From positions 1 through 53,741 of the forward strand of contig SLCK01000101.1 in NCBI GenBank assembly GCA_007125845.1: 53,741 nucleotides of DNA, in the 5' to 3' direction. Positions 1 to 9,478 of the stretch are shown one piece after another. The position numbers and the translations under genes are program-made. How positions within the stretch are numbered: the first letter of the stretch is position 1; each line of letters begins with the position of its first letter. This DNA is from Gemmatimonadota bacterium. Lineage in GTDB: Bacteria; Gemmatimonadota; Gemmatimonadetes; Longimicrobiales; Gaopeijiaceae. Below the pieces are notes generated by a model. That model did not search any database. It was not told the DNA's origin and saw nothing but the letters and a program-made list of their open reading frames with translations.

Positions 1-578
1 CGACCGTCCAGGTACACGAGAAGACGCTCTCCACGTTCGTCCACGCTGGAGAGGTAGGGCTGGATCATCACGGTGCGACCCTGATCGAGGAGCCGGCTCA
101 CCAGGGTGAGGGCTTCCTCGACATCGCCCACCCCGTAGCGGGCCGTGTTCCGGGAGCCCGCCGAGACCGCGGGCTTTACCACAAACTCTCCGCCCTCGTT
201 CGGCAGGCGCCGCTCCTCCCCGGGAGCGATGAAATGCGTGGGCACAACGGGCAATCCCGCGCCCTGCAGGTCGAGGAGGTAGCGCTTGCTGGAATTCCAC
301 CGCAGGGCTTCGTACGGATTCAGCAGTCGCGTGAGCCCATCCACACGTGACGCCCATGCAAGAAACTCGTCTCGACGCTCGGGATAGTCCCATGTGGAGC
401 GGAGCAGCGCCACCACGTAACGGGACCAGTCGACCTGCGGGTCGTCCCAGACGACCGGCTCCGGAGCGAGTCCCACGTCGGCAAGCGCCTTGGCCACTGC
501 CAGCCCGTCAGCGTCGAGCTCGCTCACCTCGCGACAGGTCACCACCGCAACCCGGCGCCCCCTCCTTGCGATCCGCAT
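1..578 (-). CDS. ATP-grasp domain protein (N-terminal part, cut by window edge)
   Basis: The first 192 codons of a minus-strand gene that runs off the left edge. The start ATG at 578 follows a GGAGGTG ribosome binding site four bases upstream. The protein opens MRIARRGRRVAVVTC, then has a WDDPQVDW segment, an RSTWDYPERRDEFLAW stretch, a substrate-side NPYEALRWNSSKRYLLDL block, and FVVKPAVSAGSRNTARY, which looks like an ATP-grasp nucleotide-binding strand with its lysine. This pattern recalls the RimK/glutathione-synthetase-like ligases that include the O-ureido-D-serine cyclo-ligase type. Such enzymes join a carboxylate to an amine through an acyl phosphate. The substrate is unknown and the C-terminal catalytic half is outside the window. 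It is divergent from the M14 peptidase gene. Confidence 0.75.
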   Translation of the reverse strand, partial: MRIARRGRRVAVVTCREVSELDADGLAVAKALADVGLAPEPVVWDDPQVDWSRYVVALLRSTWDYPERRDEFLAWASRVDGLTRLLNPYEALRWNSSKRYLLDLQGAGLPVVPTHFIAPGEERRLPNEGGEFVVKPAVSAGSRNTARYGVGDVEEALTLVSRLLDQGRTVMIQPYLSSVDERGERLLVYLDG

Positions 579-608
579 GTCACCTCCGGTTCGTGCCCCT
601 CGATTCGA

Positions 609-625
609 CCGGTCCTCTGGACCGG
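609..625. repeat. Perfect 7-bp inverted repeat in divergent intergenic region
   Basis: CCGGTCC and GGACCGG are separated by TCT. The repeat lies between the divergent ATP-grasp and M14 peptidase genes, upstream of the candidate M14 -35 box, and would fold in the 5' leader of the ATP-grasp mRNA. It could be a hairpin or an operator half-site pair; nothing else in the sequence decides. Confidence 0.35.
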
Positions 626-648
626 GATCCCCTGGTCGCACCGACCGG

Positions 649-678
649 TTGCCCCGGATCGTACCGTGGAAATACCTT
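649..678 (+). promoter_or_regulatory. Candidate promoter of M14 peptidase gene
   Basis: TTGCCC at 649-654, an 18-bp spacer and TACCTT at 673-678. The predicted start of transcription is near 685, giving a leader of about 70 nt before the ATG at 758. The -10 box matches the TANC(C/T)T form seen at other promoters in this window. Confidence 0.4.
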
Positions 679-757
679 GCGGTTCAGTTCGCCGAGTCTC
701 GACACGACCCGAGTCCGTCGAACACCAATCCCACAACCAAGCAAAGCCTCGGATCCG

Positions 758-3319
758 ATGACCCTCGACTGTACCCTGGTCAGGACGGCGGCCCTCGTCC
801 TGGTGCTCACCCTGCTCCCCCTGGATGCGACTCCTCAGGCGGCCGAGTCCTCCAGGGTCCCCGCCCCCGCAAGCGTGCTGGGCTACGAGATCGGGGACCG
901 GTTCACCGATGTGGCCGGGGTGGAGCGCTACCTGCGGGCCCTCTCTGAAGCCTCCGACCGGGTCACCGTGGATAGCTACGGCGTGACCCCGGAAGGGCGC
1001 CCTCTTCTCCAGGCGGTGATCGCAAGCTCTGAGCACCGATCCCGCCTGGACGAGATCCTGCGCCTCAATCGCGAGCTCACCGATCCTGAAACGCCGGAAG
1101 AGAGAGCTCGGGAGATCGCCGAGACGAATCCCGCCATCCTCTATCTCACCTACGGGATTCACGGAAACGAGAGCGCCTCGCCCGAGGCGGCGATGTGGAC
1201 GGCCTACGATCTCGCCACGGACGAGGAGTCGGTCCAGGGCGTCCTCGATTCGGTCATCGTGGTGATGGACCCCGCCGCGAACCCGGACGGCCGGGATCGA
1301 TACGTCAACTTCTTTCGCCAGGCATCGGTCGCGAGAGCCAATCCGAGCCCTGAGCTGCGCGAGCGGCGCGAGCCATGGCCGGGCGGAAGATTCAACCACT
1401 ACCTCTTCGACCTCAACCGGGACTGGGCCTGGCTGAGCCAGAGCGAGACGCGTGACCGGCTCGTCCGCTATCATCGCTGGAATCCCCATGTGCACGTGGA
1501 TTTCCACGAGATGGGGTATAGTTCGAGCTACTTCTTCTTCCCGCCCTCCGATCCGGTGAATCCCATCTTCACCGACCACATCCTGGATTGGGGTCTGCGA
1601 TTCGGGAGAGCTAACGCCGCAGCGATGGATCGGGAGGGACTCCTCTACTACACCGGCCAGGTCTTCGACCTCTTCTACCCAGGCTACGGAGACTCATGGC
1701 CCGGGCTGCTCGGCGCCGTCGGAATGACGTACGAGCAAGGGGGCGGGGGATTTGGGGGACTTCGGGTCGAGCGACCCGATGGGACGATCCTCACCCTCCG
1801 GGACCGCGCCTTCGGTCATCGAACGACCGGAAATGCGACGATCCGGGCGGCAGCGGATGGAAAGTCCGAGCTGCTGCTCGGCTTTGCCGAGTTTCACCGC
1901 AACGTCGACGACGGGCTCGAGGACATCTACCTGGTGCCGGGTCCGGACGAATCGAGACTGGATGCGCTCGTGGCCCTTCTTCGACGTCACGAGATCGAGG
2001 TGGAGCGAGCGGTTGAAGAGACGCAGGTGGAAGCCGTTCCCCACCCGGGATTCGAGGCGCGCACGACGTTTCCGGCAGGCACCCACCGGGTCCGGGTCCG
2101 CCAGCCCCGCGGCCGGCTCGCGGGAGCGCTGCTCCGGCCGGACAACCTGCTTGACGCCGCGTTCTCCTATGACATCACTGCCTGGGCGCTCCCCTTCGCT
2201 TATGGGGTCGAGGCACACTCGGCCGCCGGCGCGGTGAGCGGCGAGTGGGCCTCCGTGTCGGAGGTGCCCGAGCGCCTTGGCGCACCGCTCGCGTCGCGAG
2301 GAAGCTATGGCTACCTCCTCCCACCGTCCTTCGGGAGCGCCCCGGGCCTGGTCCGTTTTCTCGAAGACGAGGGACGTGCCATCGCTATGGCGGACACCTT
2401 CTCCCTCGACGGCATTCTCTATCCCAGGGGCACGGTCTTCTTTCCCCGGGGCCGAAACGAGGAGCTGGATGAACGAATCGGGGCGGCGGGCCTTGGAGGC
2501 CTCGTCACCCCCATCTCTACCGGGTTCACCGTTACGGGTCCGGACCTGGGTACGGGTGACTCGGCCCCGCTTCGACTCCCTCGAATCGCCCTTCTGGGTG
2601 GAGAGGGCACCTCGGCCACCGGGTTCGGAACCCACTGGCACTTTCTCGAGGAGGTTCTGGACGTCCCCTTCGATGCGGTGAACGTCTCGGACGTGGCATC
2701 GGTCGACCTGGCCGCCTACGACGTGGTGATCCTGCCTTCGGGTAACCCGCAGGGCCAGCTTGGTCAACCGGGAATGTCCGCGCTCAAAGACTGGGTGCGC
2801 GCAGGCGGCACCCTCGTCGCAGTCGCCGGCGCCGCCCGGAGCCTCGCACAGCCCTTCGCGGGTGTCGAAGAGCGCTCGCAGCTTGACGAGGAGGATCCAG
2901 ACCGTGACGAACGGCTGGCGCGTGCCCTGATGACGCGGGAAGAGCGGGAGCTCGAGCAATGGCGGGACCGAATTCCCGGGACCATACTCTCGGTATCGCT
3001 CGATCCCCGTCACCCTCTCGTCTTCGGAGCGGGCGCCGCGGGGAATGCCGACCGGCTCTTCGTGCTCTCCTCCGGAGTGGCCTTCGAGCCCGCCGAGAGC
3101 TTCGAGTCGGTGGCGTTCTTTCCCGAGGGCGTCGATCGAATCAGCGGGGTGATCTCCGAAGAGAACCTGGAGCGGCTCGACCGGAGTGCCTGGCTCGCGG
3201 AGCGAAGCCTCGGATCAGGAAAGGTCATCCTCTTCGCGGACGACCCGCTCTTCCGGGGCTTCTGGTACTCGGGCTACCAGCTCTACACGAACGCGCTCCT
3301 CCTGGCACCCGCCTTCTGA
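758..3319 (+). CDS. Secreted M14-family zinc carboxypeptidase-like protein
   Basis: 853 aa. The open frame extends further upstream, but the ATG at 758 is chosen because it begins a clear signal peptide (hydrophobic run ALVLVLTLLP, cut near residue 26-28) and follows a candidate promoter. The peptidase domain has the M14 zinc ligands: H135 and E138 in HGNES, and H250 in HVDFHEMG. E326 in TYEQGGGG fits the catalytic base. NPDGRDRYVNFF and FDLNRDW also match the family. The C-terminal third (about 590-853) has a Rossmann/GATase-like look (VILPSGNPQGQ, WVRAGGTLVAVAGAA) and is not catalytic as far as I can see. It probably degrades peptides in the periplasm or outside the cell. The gene stands alone and converges on the lipoprotein gene with a 16-nt gap. 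Confidence 0.85.
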   Translation: MTLDCTLVRTAALVLVLTLLPLDATPQAAESSRVPAPASVLGYEIGDRFTDVAGVERYLRALSEASDRVTVDSYGVTPEGRPLLQAVIASSEHRSRLDEILRLNRELTDPETPEERAREIAETNPAILYLTYGIHGNESASPEAAMWTAYDLATDEESVQGVLDSVIVVMDPAANPDGRDRYVNFFRQASVARANPSPELRERREPWPGGRFNHYLFDLNRDWAWLSQSETRDRLVRYHRWNPHVHVDFHEMGYSSSYFFFPPSDPVNPIFTDHILDWGLRFGRANAAAMDREGLLYYTGQVFDLFYPGYGDSWPGLLGAVGMTYEQGGGGFGGLRVERPDGTILTLRDRAFGHRTTGNATIRAAADGKSELLLGFAEFHRNVDDGLEDIYLVPGPDESRLDALVALLRRHEIEVERAVEETQVEAVPHPGFEARTTFPAGTHRVRVRQPRGRLAGALLRPDNLLDAAFSYDITAWALPFAYGVEAHSAAGAVSGEWASVSEVPERLGAPLASRGSYGYLLPPSFGSAPGLVRFLEDEGRAIAMADTFSLDGILYPRGTVFFPRGRNEELDERIGAAGLGGLVTPISTGFTVTGPDLGTGDSAPLRLPRIALLGGEGTSATGFGTHWHFLEEVLDVPFDAVNVSDVASVDLAAYDVVILPSGNPQGQLGQPGMSALKDWVRAGGTLVAVAGAARSLAQPFAGVEERSQLDEEDPDRDERLARALMTREERELEQWRDRIPGTILSVSLDPRHPLVFGAGAAGNADRLFVLSSGVAFEPAESFESVAFFPEGVDRISGVISEENLERLDRSAWLAERSLGSGKVILFADDPLFRGFWYSGYQLYTNALLLAPAF

Positions 3320-3335
3320 GATCGGGCGACCCCAC

Positions 3336-4430
3336 TCACTCCTCCGGACCCGGCGCTGAGGTCGCATCGAGGAGGAACTCCCGGGCCTCGGCGAAAGCGC
3401 CCAGGAGCTCGGCGGTATGCTGAGCCCCGACACCCTCGTAGAAGTGCGCCTCGACCTCCTCCGGCCCTCGCCCCAGGGACTGCAGCGCGTCAAGCACGGC
3501 TTCCGACTCCGCCACGGGCGTCACGGGGTCTTCAATACCGTGATGCAATTGGACCCTGGGCAACCGCTCCACGAAGTGGAGGGGGGAGCGAAGCAGGAGC
3601 TCGTGTCGCGCCTCGGCTACGGTCATCGACCCTGCCTGGACCGGCTCATAGACGAGGTCGTAGAGGGCGAAGACCCCGGGAACCCCTCCCGCAATGCGGC
3701 CTCCCAGGGCGTCGATCGTGACTCCCCGCATGAAGGGACCCAGGAAGTCGGTCGTCCCGAAGAAGGAAACCACGGCATCGATCCTCGAATCCCGGATCGC
3801 CATCATCAACACCGACGTCCCCCCCCGTCCGATGCCGAGTGCTGCCACCCTCCCGGGATCGGCCGCCGGCACTTCCTCGAAAACCAGGTCGAGGAGGGCG
3901 AGGGCATCGTCTACGTCTCCGTCCCAGGGACTCGGTGGGCCCTCCGTCACCCACGACTGGGTCGTCGACCTGAAGGGCTCGCCCCTGAAGGACGGCATCA
4001 CGAAGATGAAGGCACCCGCACCCAACTCCAGGTAAGAGCCCACTGCGTCGAGCAGGAGGGGGCTCCCGCTGCCCTCCGCCCCTGGAGGCGCGAGGAGAAG
4101 GACGGGAGTGCTGCCGGGCTCCGCCACATTGGGGACCAGCACGGCCCCGTACCGGCGGGAGCTGTCGATCAGAAAGGAGTAGATGTGCACCGTGCCGGCC
4201 TGCCCGCGCACGTTCAAGGGCGTGGATTGCTCCAACCGAATCTCCTCGGGAATCGATGTCCGCGCTGCCCATTCCGCTTCGACCGCCGCCCGCTCCGCGT
4301 CAGTCGGAGCGGCGAAGAGGGCGTCGACGTCGAAGCTCGGCTGCGACCCGACCGGATCCTCTGTGTCGCAGCCCAGACTCCCTACAGCGAGCCCGACGAG
4401 CAGGAGCCCGAGGCAAACGCGTTGGACCAT
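3336..4430 (-). CDS. Alpha/beta-hydrolase-fold lipoprotein lacking the nucleophile serine
   Basis: 364 aa. The start ATG at 4430 has a strong AAGGGAGGTGA ribosome binding site. A lipoprotein signal ends in LGC with C21 as the lipidated residue. The body reads as an alpha/beta hydrolase of the dienelactone-hydrolase/acetyl-esterase type: YGAVLVPN, a PSFRGE segment at the oxyanion side, the nucleophile elbow, D301 in IEDPVTP and H338 in GAQHTAE as the other triad members. The elbow reads G199-I-G-R-G203, so glycine (codon GGA) stands where GxSxG has serine. The frame is intact across the nearby G run, so this looks like a true substitution. It may be a binding protein or a pseudoenzyme; catalysis by another residue cannot be excluded. 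The gene is divergent from aconitase. Confidence 0.75.
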   Translation of the reverse strand: MVQRVCLGLLLVGLAVGSLGCDTEDPVGSQPSFDVDALFAAPTDAERAAVEAEWAARTSIPEEIRLEQSTPLNVRGQAGTVHIYSFLIDSSRRYGAVLVPNVAEPGSTPVLLLAPPGAEGSGSPLLLDAVGSYLELGAGAFIFVMPSFRGEPFRSTTQSWVTEGPPSPWDGDVDDALALLDLVFEEVPAADPGRVAALGIGRGGTSVLMMAIRDSRIDAVVSFFGTTDFLGPFMRGVTIDALGGRIAGGVPGVFALYDLVYEPVQAGSMTVAEARHELLLRSPLHFVERLPRVQLHHGIEDPVTPVAESEAVLDALQSLGRGPEEVEAHFYEGVGAQHTAELLGAFAEAREFLLDATSAPGPEE

Positions 4431-4691
4431 GGTCTATCACCTCCCTTGAAGGATCATTGCCCGATTCCGTCCCCTACGCGACGGTGGAAGGGAGATCGCC
4501 CTGCGCGCAACGCCCAGGCACCTCGCGATCCCTGTCGTGCGAAGTGGAATCTTCGTAGTGTTAGGATCTCCCCTCCGGGGAGTTCCGTCGGAGACCGGGG
4601 GGGCGTCCGTCGCCCTCCGCGCCGGCGCTCGAGACGCGGCCCAAGCGGCCCCGAGCATGGGGCCGTCCAGCAAAACGAACAAGGAGTCACC

Positions 4692-7556
4692 GTGGGATCC
4701 CATCTGAAAGACCCGTTCGGAGCACTGACCTCCGTAGACCTCTCCGAGGGACCAATTGAGACATACCGAATCGCAAGGCTGGAGGAAGAAGGCCTCACCC
4801 AAATCGATCGCCTTCCCTTCTCGATCCGGATTCTGCTCGAGAATGCGCTCCGGCAAGCCGGCAAGGGATACGTGACCGAAGATGACGTGCGCACCATCGG
4901 GGAGTGGAGCCCCACGAACGCCGGGGCGAACATCCCTTTCATGCCCTCGCGAGTGGTGCTCCAGGACTTCACGGGCGTGCCGGCGGTTGTGGATCTCGCG
5001 GCGATGCGGGATGGGCTGGCCCGAATGGGTGGAAAGCCCGACCGGATCAACCCCCAGGTCCCGGCGGACCTCGTCATCGACCACTCCGTCCAGGTCGACT
5101 ATTTCGGCAGCCAGGATGCCTATCGGAAGAACGTGGAGCGAGAGTTCGAACGGAACGCCGAGCGCTACGCGCTGCTCCGCTGGGGCCAGCTCGCATTCGA
5201 GAACTTCCAGGTCGTGCCCCCGGGCACGGGGATCGTCCACCAGGTGAACCTGGAGTACCTCGCCTCGGTGGTGCACCGTCGCGAAGAGAACGGGGCCGCC
5301 GTGGCGGTTCCCGACACCCTCGTTGGAACCGACTCCCACACGACCATGATCAATGGCCTGGGCGTGCTGGGCTGGGGCGTGGGGGGAATCGAGGCTGAGG
5401 CCGTCCTCCTCGGACAGCCCTACTACATGCTCCTCCCGGAGGTGGTCGGGGTCAAGATCACCGGTTCGCTCGCCGAGGGGGCGACCGCGACCGACCTCGT
5501 GCTCCGGGTGACCGAGCTGCTGCGCGAGCACGGCGTCGTCGGACGCTTCGTGGAGTTCTACGGAAAGGGGCTCTCCGCCCTGACGCTCGCAGACCGCGCG
5601 ACGATCGCCAACATGTCCCCGGAGTACGGGGCCACGGTAGGCTTCTTCCCGGTGGACCGGGAGGCCCTCAAGTATCTCGAGGGCACGGGCAGGAACGCGA
5701 ACGTGGTAGAGCGAGTGGAGCGAGTCTCGAAGGAGATGGGGCTATTTCGCACCGACGAGACCCCGGACCCCGAGTACACCTCCTCTCTGGAGCTGGACCT
5801 GAGCACGGTCGTGCCCTCCGTCGCGGGCCCCAGACGTCCCCAGGACCGGATCGCGCTCTCCGAGCTGCGGTCGGGGTTCGGCACGCACCTGCCCGGGCTT
5901 CTCCCCGAGGGGCACGAGCTTCCCGACGGACCGGAGCCCCGCACGGCGGAGAGCTGGAGCGGCGAGGGCGGCGGCTCCTGGGGCATGACCAAGGAGGGCG
6001 GCGACTCGACAGTCCCCTCTGAGGCCACGGGCGGGGCCCGTCACTCCGCAGTCGCGACCGCGCCGGCCCCGTTGGACCACCCGCGGGTCGCGACCATCGA
6101 GTTGGACGGAAAGGAGCTCCACCTCACCGACGGCAGCATCGTCATCGCGGCGATCACGTCGTGTACCAATACTTCGAACCCCTCCGTGATGGTGGGAGCG
6201 GGACTTCTGGCCAAGAACGCCGTGGAGCGCGGACTCCAGGTCCAGCCCTGGGTGAAGACGTCCATGGCGCCGGGATCCAAGGTGGTCACCGACTACCTGG
6301 AGACCTCCGGGGTGCTCAAATACCTCGAACAGCTCCACTTCGACGTGGTCGGCTACGGTTGCACGACCTGCATCGGAAACTCCGGACCGCTCCCCGAGCC
6401 GATCGCCCAGGCCGTCATCGACAAGGGCCTCGTGGTTTCCTCGGTGCTCTCCGGAAACCGCAACTTCGAAGCTCGGATCCATCCACTCGTCCGTGCGAAC
6501 TACCTCGCCTCCCCGATGCTGGTGGTGGCCTTCGCGCTCACCGGACGAATCGACGTCGACCTGCACAACGATCCCCTGGGCGTCGACCCGGATGGGGAGC
6601 GGGTGTACCTGCGGGACGTCTGGCCCAGCCAGAAAGAGATCCGCGACACGATCCGGGCGTCGCTCAAGCCGGAGATGTACCGAGAGCGCTACGGCGAGGT
6701 GTTCGAGGGAGACGACCTGTGGAAGGGGTTGCCGCTACCGGAAGGGGAGTCGGCCCTGTACGAATGGGATCCGGAATCGACGTACATCCGCAACCCCCCG
6801 TTCTTTGAGGGAATGGACAGGAACGAGCCCGAGCTGCAGGACATCGAGGGGGCGCGCGTCCTGGCCCTTCTCGGAGATAGCGTCACGACCGACCACATCT
6901 CTCCGGCCGGAGCGATCCCCAAGGACGAGCCCGCAGGCCGATACCTCCAGGAACACGGAGTCAAACCCTGGGAGTTCAACACCTTCGGCTCCCGGCGCGG
7001 GAATCACGAGGTGATGCTCCGGGGAACCTTCGGCAACGTGCGCATCCGGAACCTCCTCCTGGAAGGCAAGGAGGGAGGGCACACGAAGCACTTCCCGGAC
7101 GGGGAGGTCATGTCGATCTACGACGCCTCAATGAAGTATCAGGCCGAGGGAACCCCTTTGGTGGTGCTGGCAGGCGCCGAGTACGGAGCAGGCTCCTCGC
7201 GCGACTGGGCGGCGAAGGGTACCGCACTGCTCGGAGTCAGCGCCGTCATCGCGAGCAGCTACGAGCGGATCCACCGCTCGAATCTGGTCGGGATGGGAGT
7301 CCTCCCCTTGCAGTTCCCTGATGGCAGCTCGGCTGCCGACCTGGGGCTGGACGGCAGCGAGACCTTCGACATCAGCGGGATCACGGAAGGGCTTTCCCCC
7401 GGTTCCCGCGTGGAGGTGACCGCCCATCGGGACGATGGATCGACCGTGGAGTTCAAAGCCGATGTCCGGCTCGACTCGACCGTGGACGTAGAGTACTACC
7501 GCAACGGCGGAATCCTCCACACGGTCCTGCGGAAGATGGCGAAGGGAGAGATGTAG
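4692..7556 (+). CDS. acnA: Aconitate hydratase, AcnA type
   Basis: 954 aa. The GTG start at 4692 is five bases after AAGGAG (4681-4686); the frame is open further upstream but without coding character. The enzyme interconverts citrate and isocitrate in the TCA cycle using a [4Fe-4S] cluster. The cluster cysteines are C491 in ITSCTNTSNPS and C557 and C560 in YGCTTCIGNSG. Other family blocks are GTDSHTTMINGLG, GNRNFEARIHP, GDSVTTDHISPAG and the swivelling-domain GAEYGAGSSRDWAAKGT. It is about 60 residues longer than the E. coli protein because a Gly/Glu/Ser-rich stretch (about residues 396-466) lies between the third and fourth family blocks, just before the first cluster cysteine. It is monocistronic and ends 12 nt from the convergent hypothetical gene. 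Confidence 0.97.
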   Translation: MGSHLKDPFGALTSVDLSEGPIETYRIARLEEEGLTQIDRLPFSIRILLENALRQAGKGYVTEDDVRTIGEWSPTNAGANIPFMPSRVVLQDFTGVPAVVDLAAMRDGLARMGGKPDRINPQVPADLVIDHSVQVDYFGSQDAYRKNVEREFERNAERYALLRWGQLAFENFQVVPPGTGIVHQVNLEYLASVVHRREENGAAVAVPDTLVGTDSHTTMINGLGVLGWGVGGIEAEAVLLGQPYYMLLPEVVGVKITGSLAEGATATDLVLRVTELLREHGVVGRFVEFYGKGLSALTLADRATIANMSPEYGATVGFFPVDREALKYLEGTGRNANVVERVERVSKEMGLFRTDETPDPEYTSSLELDLSTVVPSVAGPRRPQDRIALSELRSGFGTHLPGLLPEGHELPDGPEPRTAESWSGEGGGSWGMTKEGGDSTVPSEATGGARHSAVATAPAPLDHPRVATIELDGKELHLTDGSIVIAAITSCTNTSNPSVMVGAGLLAKNAVERGLQVQPWVKTSMAPGSKVVTDYLETSGVLKYLEQLHFDVVGYGCTTCIGNSGPLPEPIAQAVIDKGLVVSSVLSGNRNFEARIHPLVRANYLASPMLVVAFALTGRIDVDLHNDPLGVDPDGERVYLRDVWPSQKEIRDTIRASLKPEMYRERYGEVFEGDDLWKGLPLPEGESALYEWDPESTYIRNPPFFEGMDRNEPELQDIEGARVLALLGDSVTTDHISPAGAIPKDEPAGRYLQEHGVKPWEFNTFGSRRGNHEVMLRGTFGNVRIRNLLLEGKEGGHTKHFPDGEVMSIYDASMKYQAEGTPLVVLAGAEYGAGSSRDWAAKGTALLGVSAVIASSYERIHRSNLVGMGVLPLQFPDGSSAADLGLDGSETFDISGITEGLSPGSRVEVTAHRDDGSTVEFKADVRLDSTVDVEYYRNGGILHTVLRKMAKGEM

Positions 7557-7568
7557 CCCGGCGGCAGC

Positions 7569-8411
7569 TCAGCTTCGGCTCGCCCCGCCGTCCGGATCCC
7601 ACGTGTGGCCGTGTCCCTCAAGGGGGTCGCGGAGCGCGGCGGGCGGGCCGAGCACCTCCTTCAGGACGATGGCCCGACGTAGCTCCTCGACGTTCCCGGA
7701 TCCGAGGAGCTCGGTGTACCGTGGCGAGCGGGCGGGTCGGTGCCCCGGGGGGAAGCGCCTCGGCCGGCCGGCGGCCTCCTGCCTTCTCACCTCCTGCTCG
7801 CGTTTCGCGCGTCGAGAGGGGGGACGGGGCGCATCGACCTCCGACGTCCACGACGGTCCCGAGTCGCGGCCGTAGCGATCCTGAGGCACGGGCACTGGAA
7901 TATGCGGGTGCGCAGGTGGATCCGGATCGGACCTCCGGACCGGTGCGTCTGGATCGGACCGGCGGACCGGCGCCTCCGGAAGCTCACGCTGGGTCGGGCG
8001 CTCCGCGCCAGGCCGAGACCACTCCCAGGATTCCGCATCTCCGGCATCCCGGGCTGGAGGCTCCTGTTCCCCCTCTGAGCTTACCTCCCTTCCCTCGCGC
8101 TCCAGTTCGGACGGTGGCGCCTCTCCGGTGAGAACGGCCCAGAAATCCTCCGGCACCATTCGGTCAGCGGTCTCCCGCTCACCTTCCACCTCCGACTCGG
8201 GTCCCGATGTCCTGGAAGAAGCCACGGTCGCCCCCGACTCCTCGGCCTGCCCATAAGAGGGTTCCTCGGAGGGGGCGGCCACTCCACCTTCGTCCTCCCG
8301 CTCCATCTCCTCCATCCTACGCTGCTTCTTGCGACTGCGGCCGATCGCGTCCACGATCGACGCCACCACGATGAGGAGAATGAAGACGAGCTCGAACAGG
8401 CCGTCGGGCAT
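7569..8411 (-). CDS. Membrane-anchored, mostly disordered protein of the nfeD-floA operon
   Basis: 280 aa of unknown function. It has one N-terminal membrane helix (about residues 4-23, LFELVFILLIVVASIVDAIG), a basic stop-transfer patch, then a long acidic and proline-rich region that looks disordered. Residues 147-165 hold two copies of the unit PVRRSDPD. The last 50 residues become ordered: RYTELLGSGNVEELRRAIVL followed by KEVLGPPAALRDP. That tail resembles a short helix-plus-EILGxP motif I recall at the C-terminus of small membrane proteins in other phyla; this is memory, not a search result. Its ATG shares the A of the floA stop (TGATG), so the two are translationally coupled. A role as a tether or adaptor in FloA microdomains is inference. 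Confidence 0.65.
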   Translation of the reverse strand: MPDGLFELVFILLIVVASIVDAIGRSRKKQRRMEEMEREDEGGVAAPSEEPSYGQAEESGATVASSRTSGPESEVEGERETADRMVPEDFWAVLTGEAPPSELEREGREVSSEGEQEPPARDAGDAESWEWSRPGAERPTQRELPEAPVRRSDPDAPVRRSDPDPPAHPHIPVPVPQDRYGRDSGPSWTSEVDAPRPPSRRAKREQEVRRQEAAGRPRRFPPGHRPARSPRYTELLGSGNVEELRRAIVLKEVLGPPAALRDPLEGHGHTWDPDGGASRS

Positions 8412-9409
8412 CAGTCGCCGGACCGGGGCGGCTCAGGCATCTCGTCGTCACCGGCGATCGCCGTGCGCATGGTCGTGTCGGACTCGATGTTGCGGTAACG
8501 CATGTAATCCATGATGCCCAGGTTTCCATCCCTGAACGCAGCCGCCATCGCCTTGGGCACTTCGGCTTCGGCCTCCACGACCCGCGCCCGCATCTCCTGA
8601 ACCTTGGCCCGCATCTCCTGCTCGAGCGCCACAGCCATGGCCCGACGCTCCTCGGCCCGTGCCTGAGCGACCCGCTTGTCGGCCTCGGCCTGATCCGTCT
8701 GCAGCTCGGCGCCAATGTTCTTCCCGACGTCCACGTCCGCGATGTCGATCGAAAGGATCTCGAAGGCCGTGCCGGAGTCGAGGCCCCGGGAGAGTACCGT
8801 CTTCGAGATCGAATCTGGGTTCTCGAGAACGGCCTTGTGGGAGTCCGCCGACCCGATCGAGGAAACGATCCCCTCCCCAACCCTGGCCAGAATCGTCTCC
8901 TCCCCGGCACCTCCAACCAGCCGGTTGATGTTCGCGCGCACGGTCACGCGAGCCATTGCGACGAGTTGGATCCCGTCGCGGGCCATCGCGGCCACGCGGG
9001 GCGTCGTGATCACCTTCGGATTGACCGACACCTGGACGGCTTCGAACACGTTGCGCCCCGCCAGGTCGATGGCGGCTGCCTGCTGAAAGCTCAGGTCAAT
9101 GTTCGCCTTGTCGGCCGAAATCAGGGCGCGGACCACCCGATCCACTTGCCCGCCTGCCAGATAGTGCGCCTCCAGGTCTCCGACCTGGATGTCGAGCCCG
9201 GCCTTGGTGGCCCAGATGAGGGGTCGAACCACTGCGGGTGGATTCACCTTCCTCAGCCTCATCCCGATAAGGTAGCCGATCCCAACTCGGGTACCCGCCG
9301 AGATCGCCTCGACCCAGAGTCGGATCGGAACGGCCCAGAAAAGGAGTACGACCAGGACCGCGATCCCGACCAGGATCAGGGTCGTGGTGCCGAAGACCAG
9401 ATCTTCCAT
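8411..9409 (-). CDS. floA: Flotillin-like protein FloA (SPFH family)
   Basis: 332 aa, the usual length for FloA. The N-terminus has a membrane hairpin-forming hydrophobic stretch (about residues 8-30), followed by the SPFH domain ([47 protein letters not shown]) and a coiled-coil region rich in Ala, Glu and Arg (about 230-290). The C-terminus reads [20 protein letters not shown], diagnostic of FloA (YqfA). FloA scaffolds functional membrane microdomains and affects membrane fluidity and protein secretion. It lies 69 nt downstream of nfeD, the standard partner, and is coupled to the next gene through a TGATG overlap. Confidence 0.95.
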   Translation of the reverse strand: MEDLVFGTTTLILVGIAVLVVLLFWAVPIRLWVEAISAGTRVGIGYLIGMRLRKVNPPAVVRPLIWATKAGLDIQVGDLEAHYLAGGQVDRVVRALISADKANIDLSFQQAAAIDLAGRNVFEAVQVSVNPKVITTPRVAAMARDGIQLVAMARVTVRANINRLVGGAGEETILARVGEGIVSSIGSADSHKAVLENPDSISKTVLSRGLDSGTAFEILSIDIADVDVGKNIGAELQTDQAEADKRVAQARAEERRAMAVALEQEMRAKVQEMRARVVEAEAEVPKAMAAAFRDGNLGIMDYMRYRNIESDTTMRTAIAGDDEMPEPPRSGD

Positions 9410-9478
9410 TTAGTGCCTTCCCAACTCGTTCGATTGTGAATGTTCCGGGACCTCTCTACTGGCCCCGGCTGGGGTACC

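Noticed and set aside
3417..4691. Long open frame continuous with and upstream of acnA
   Set aside because: It is antisense to the lipoprotein gene; acnA has a GTG with an ideal ribosome binding site at 4692 and the family N-terminus begins there.
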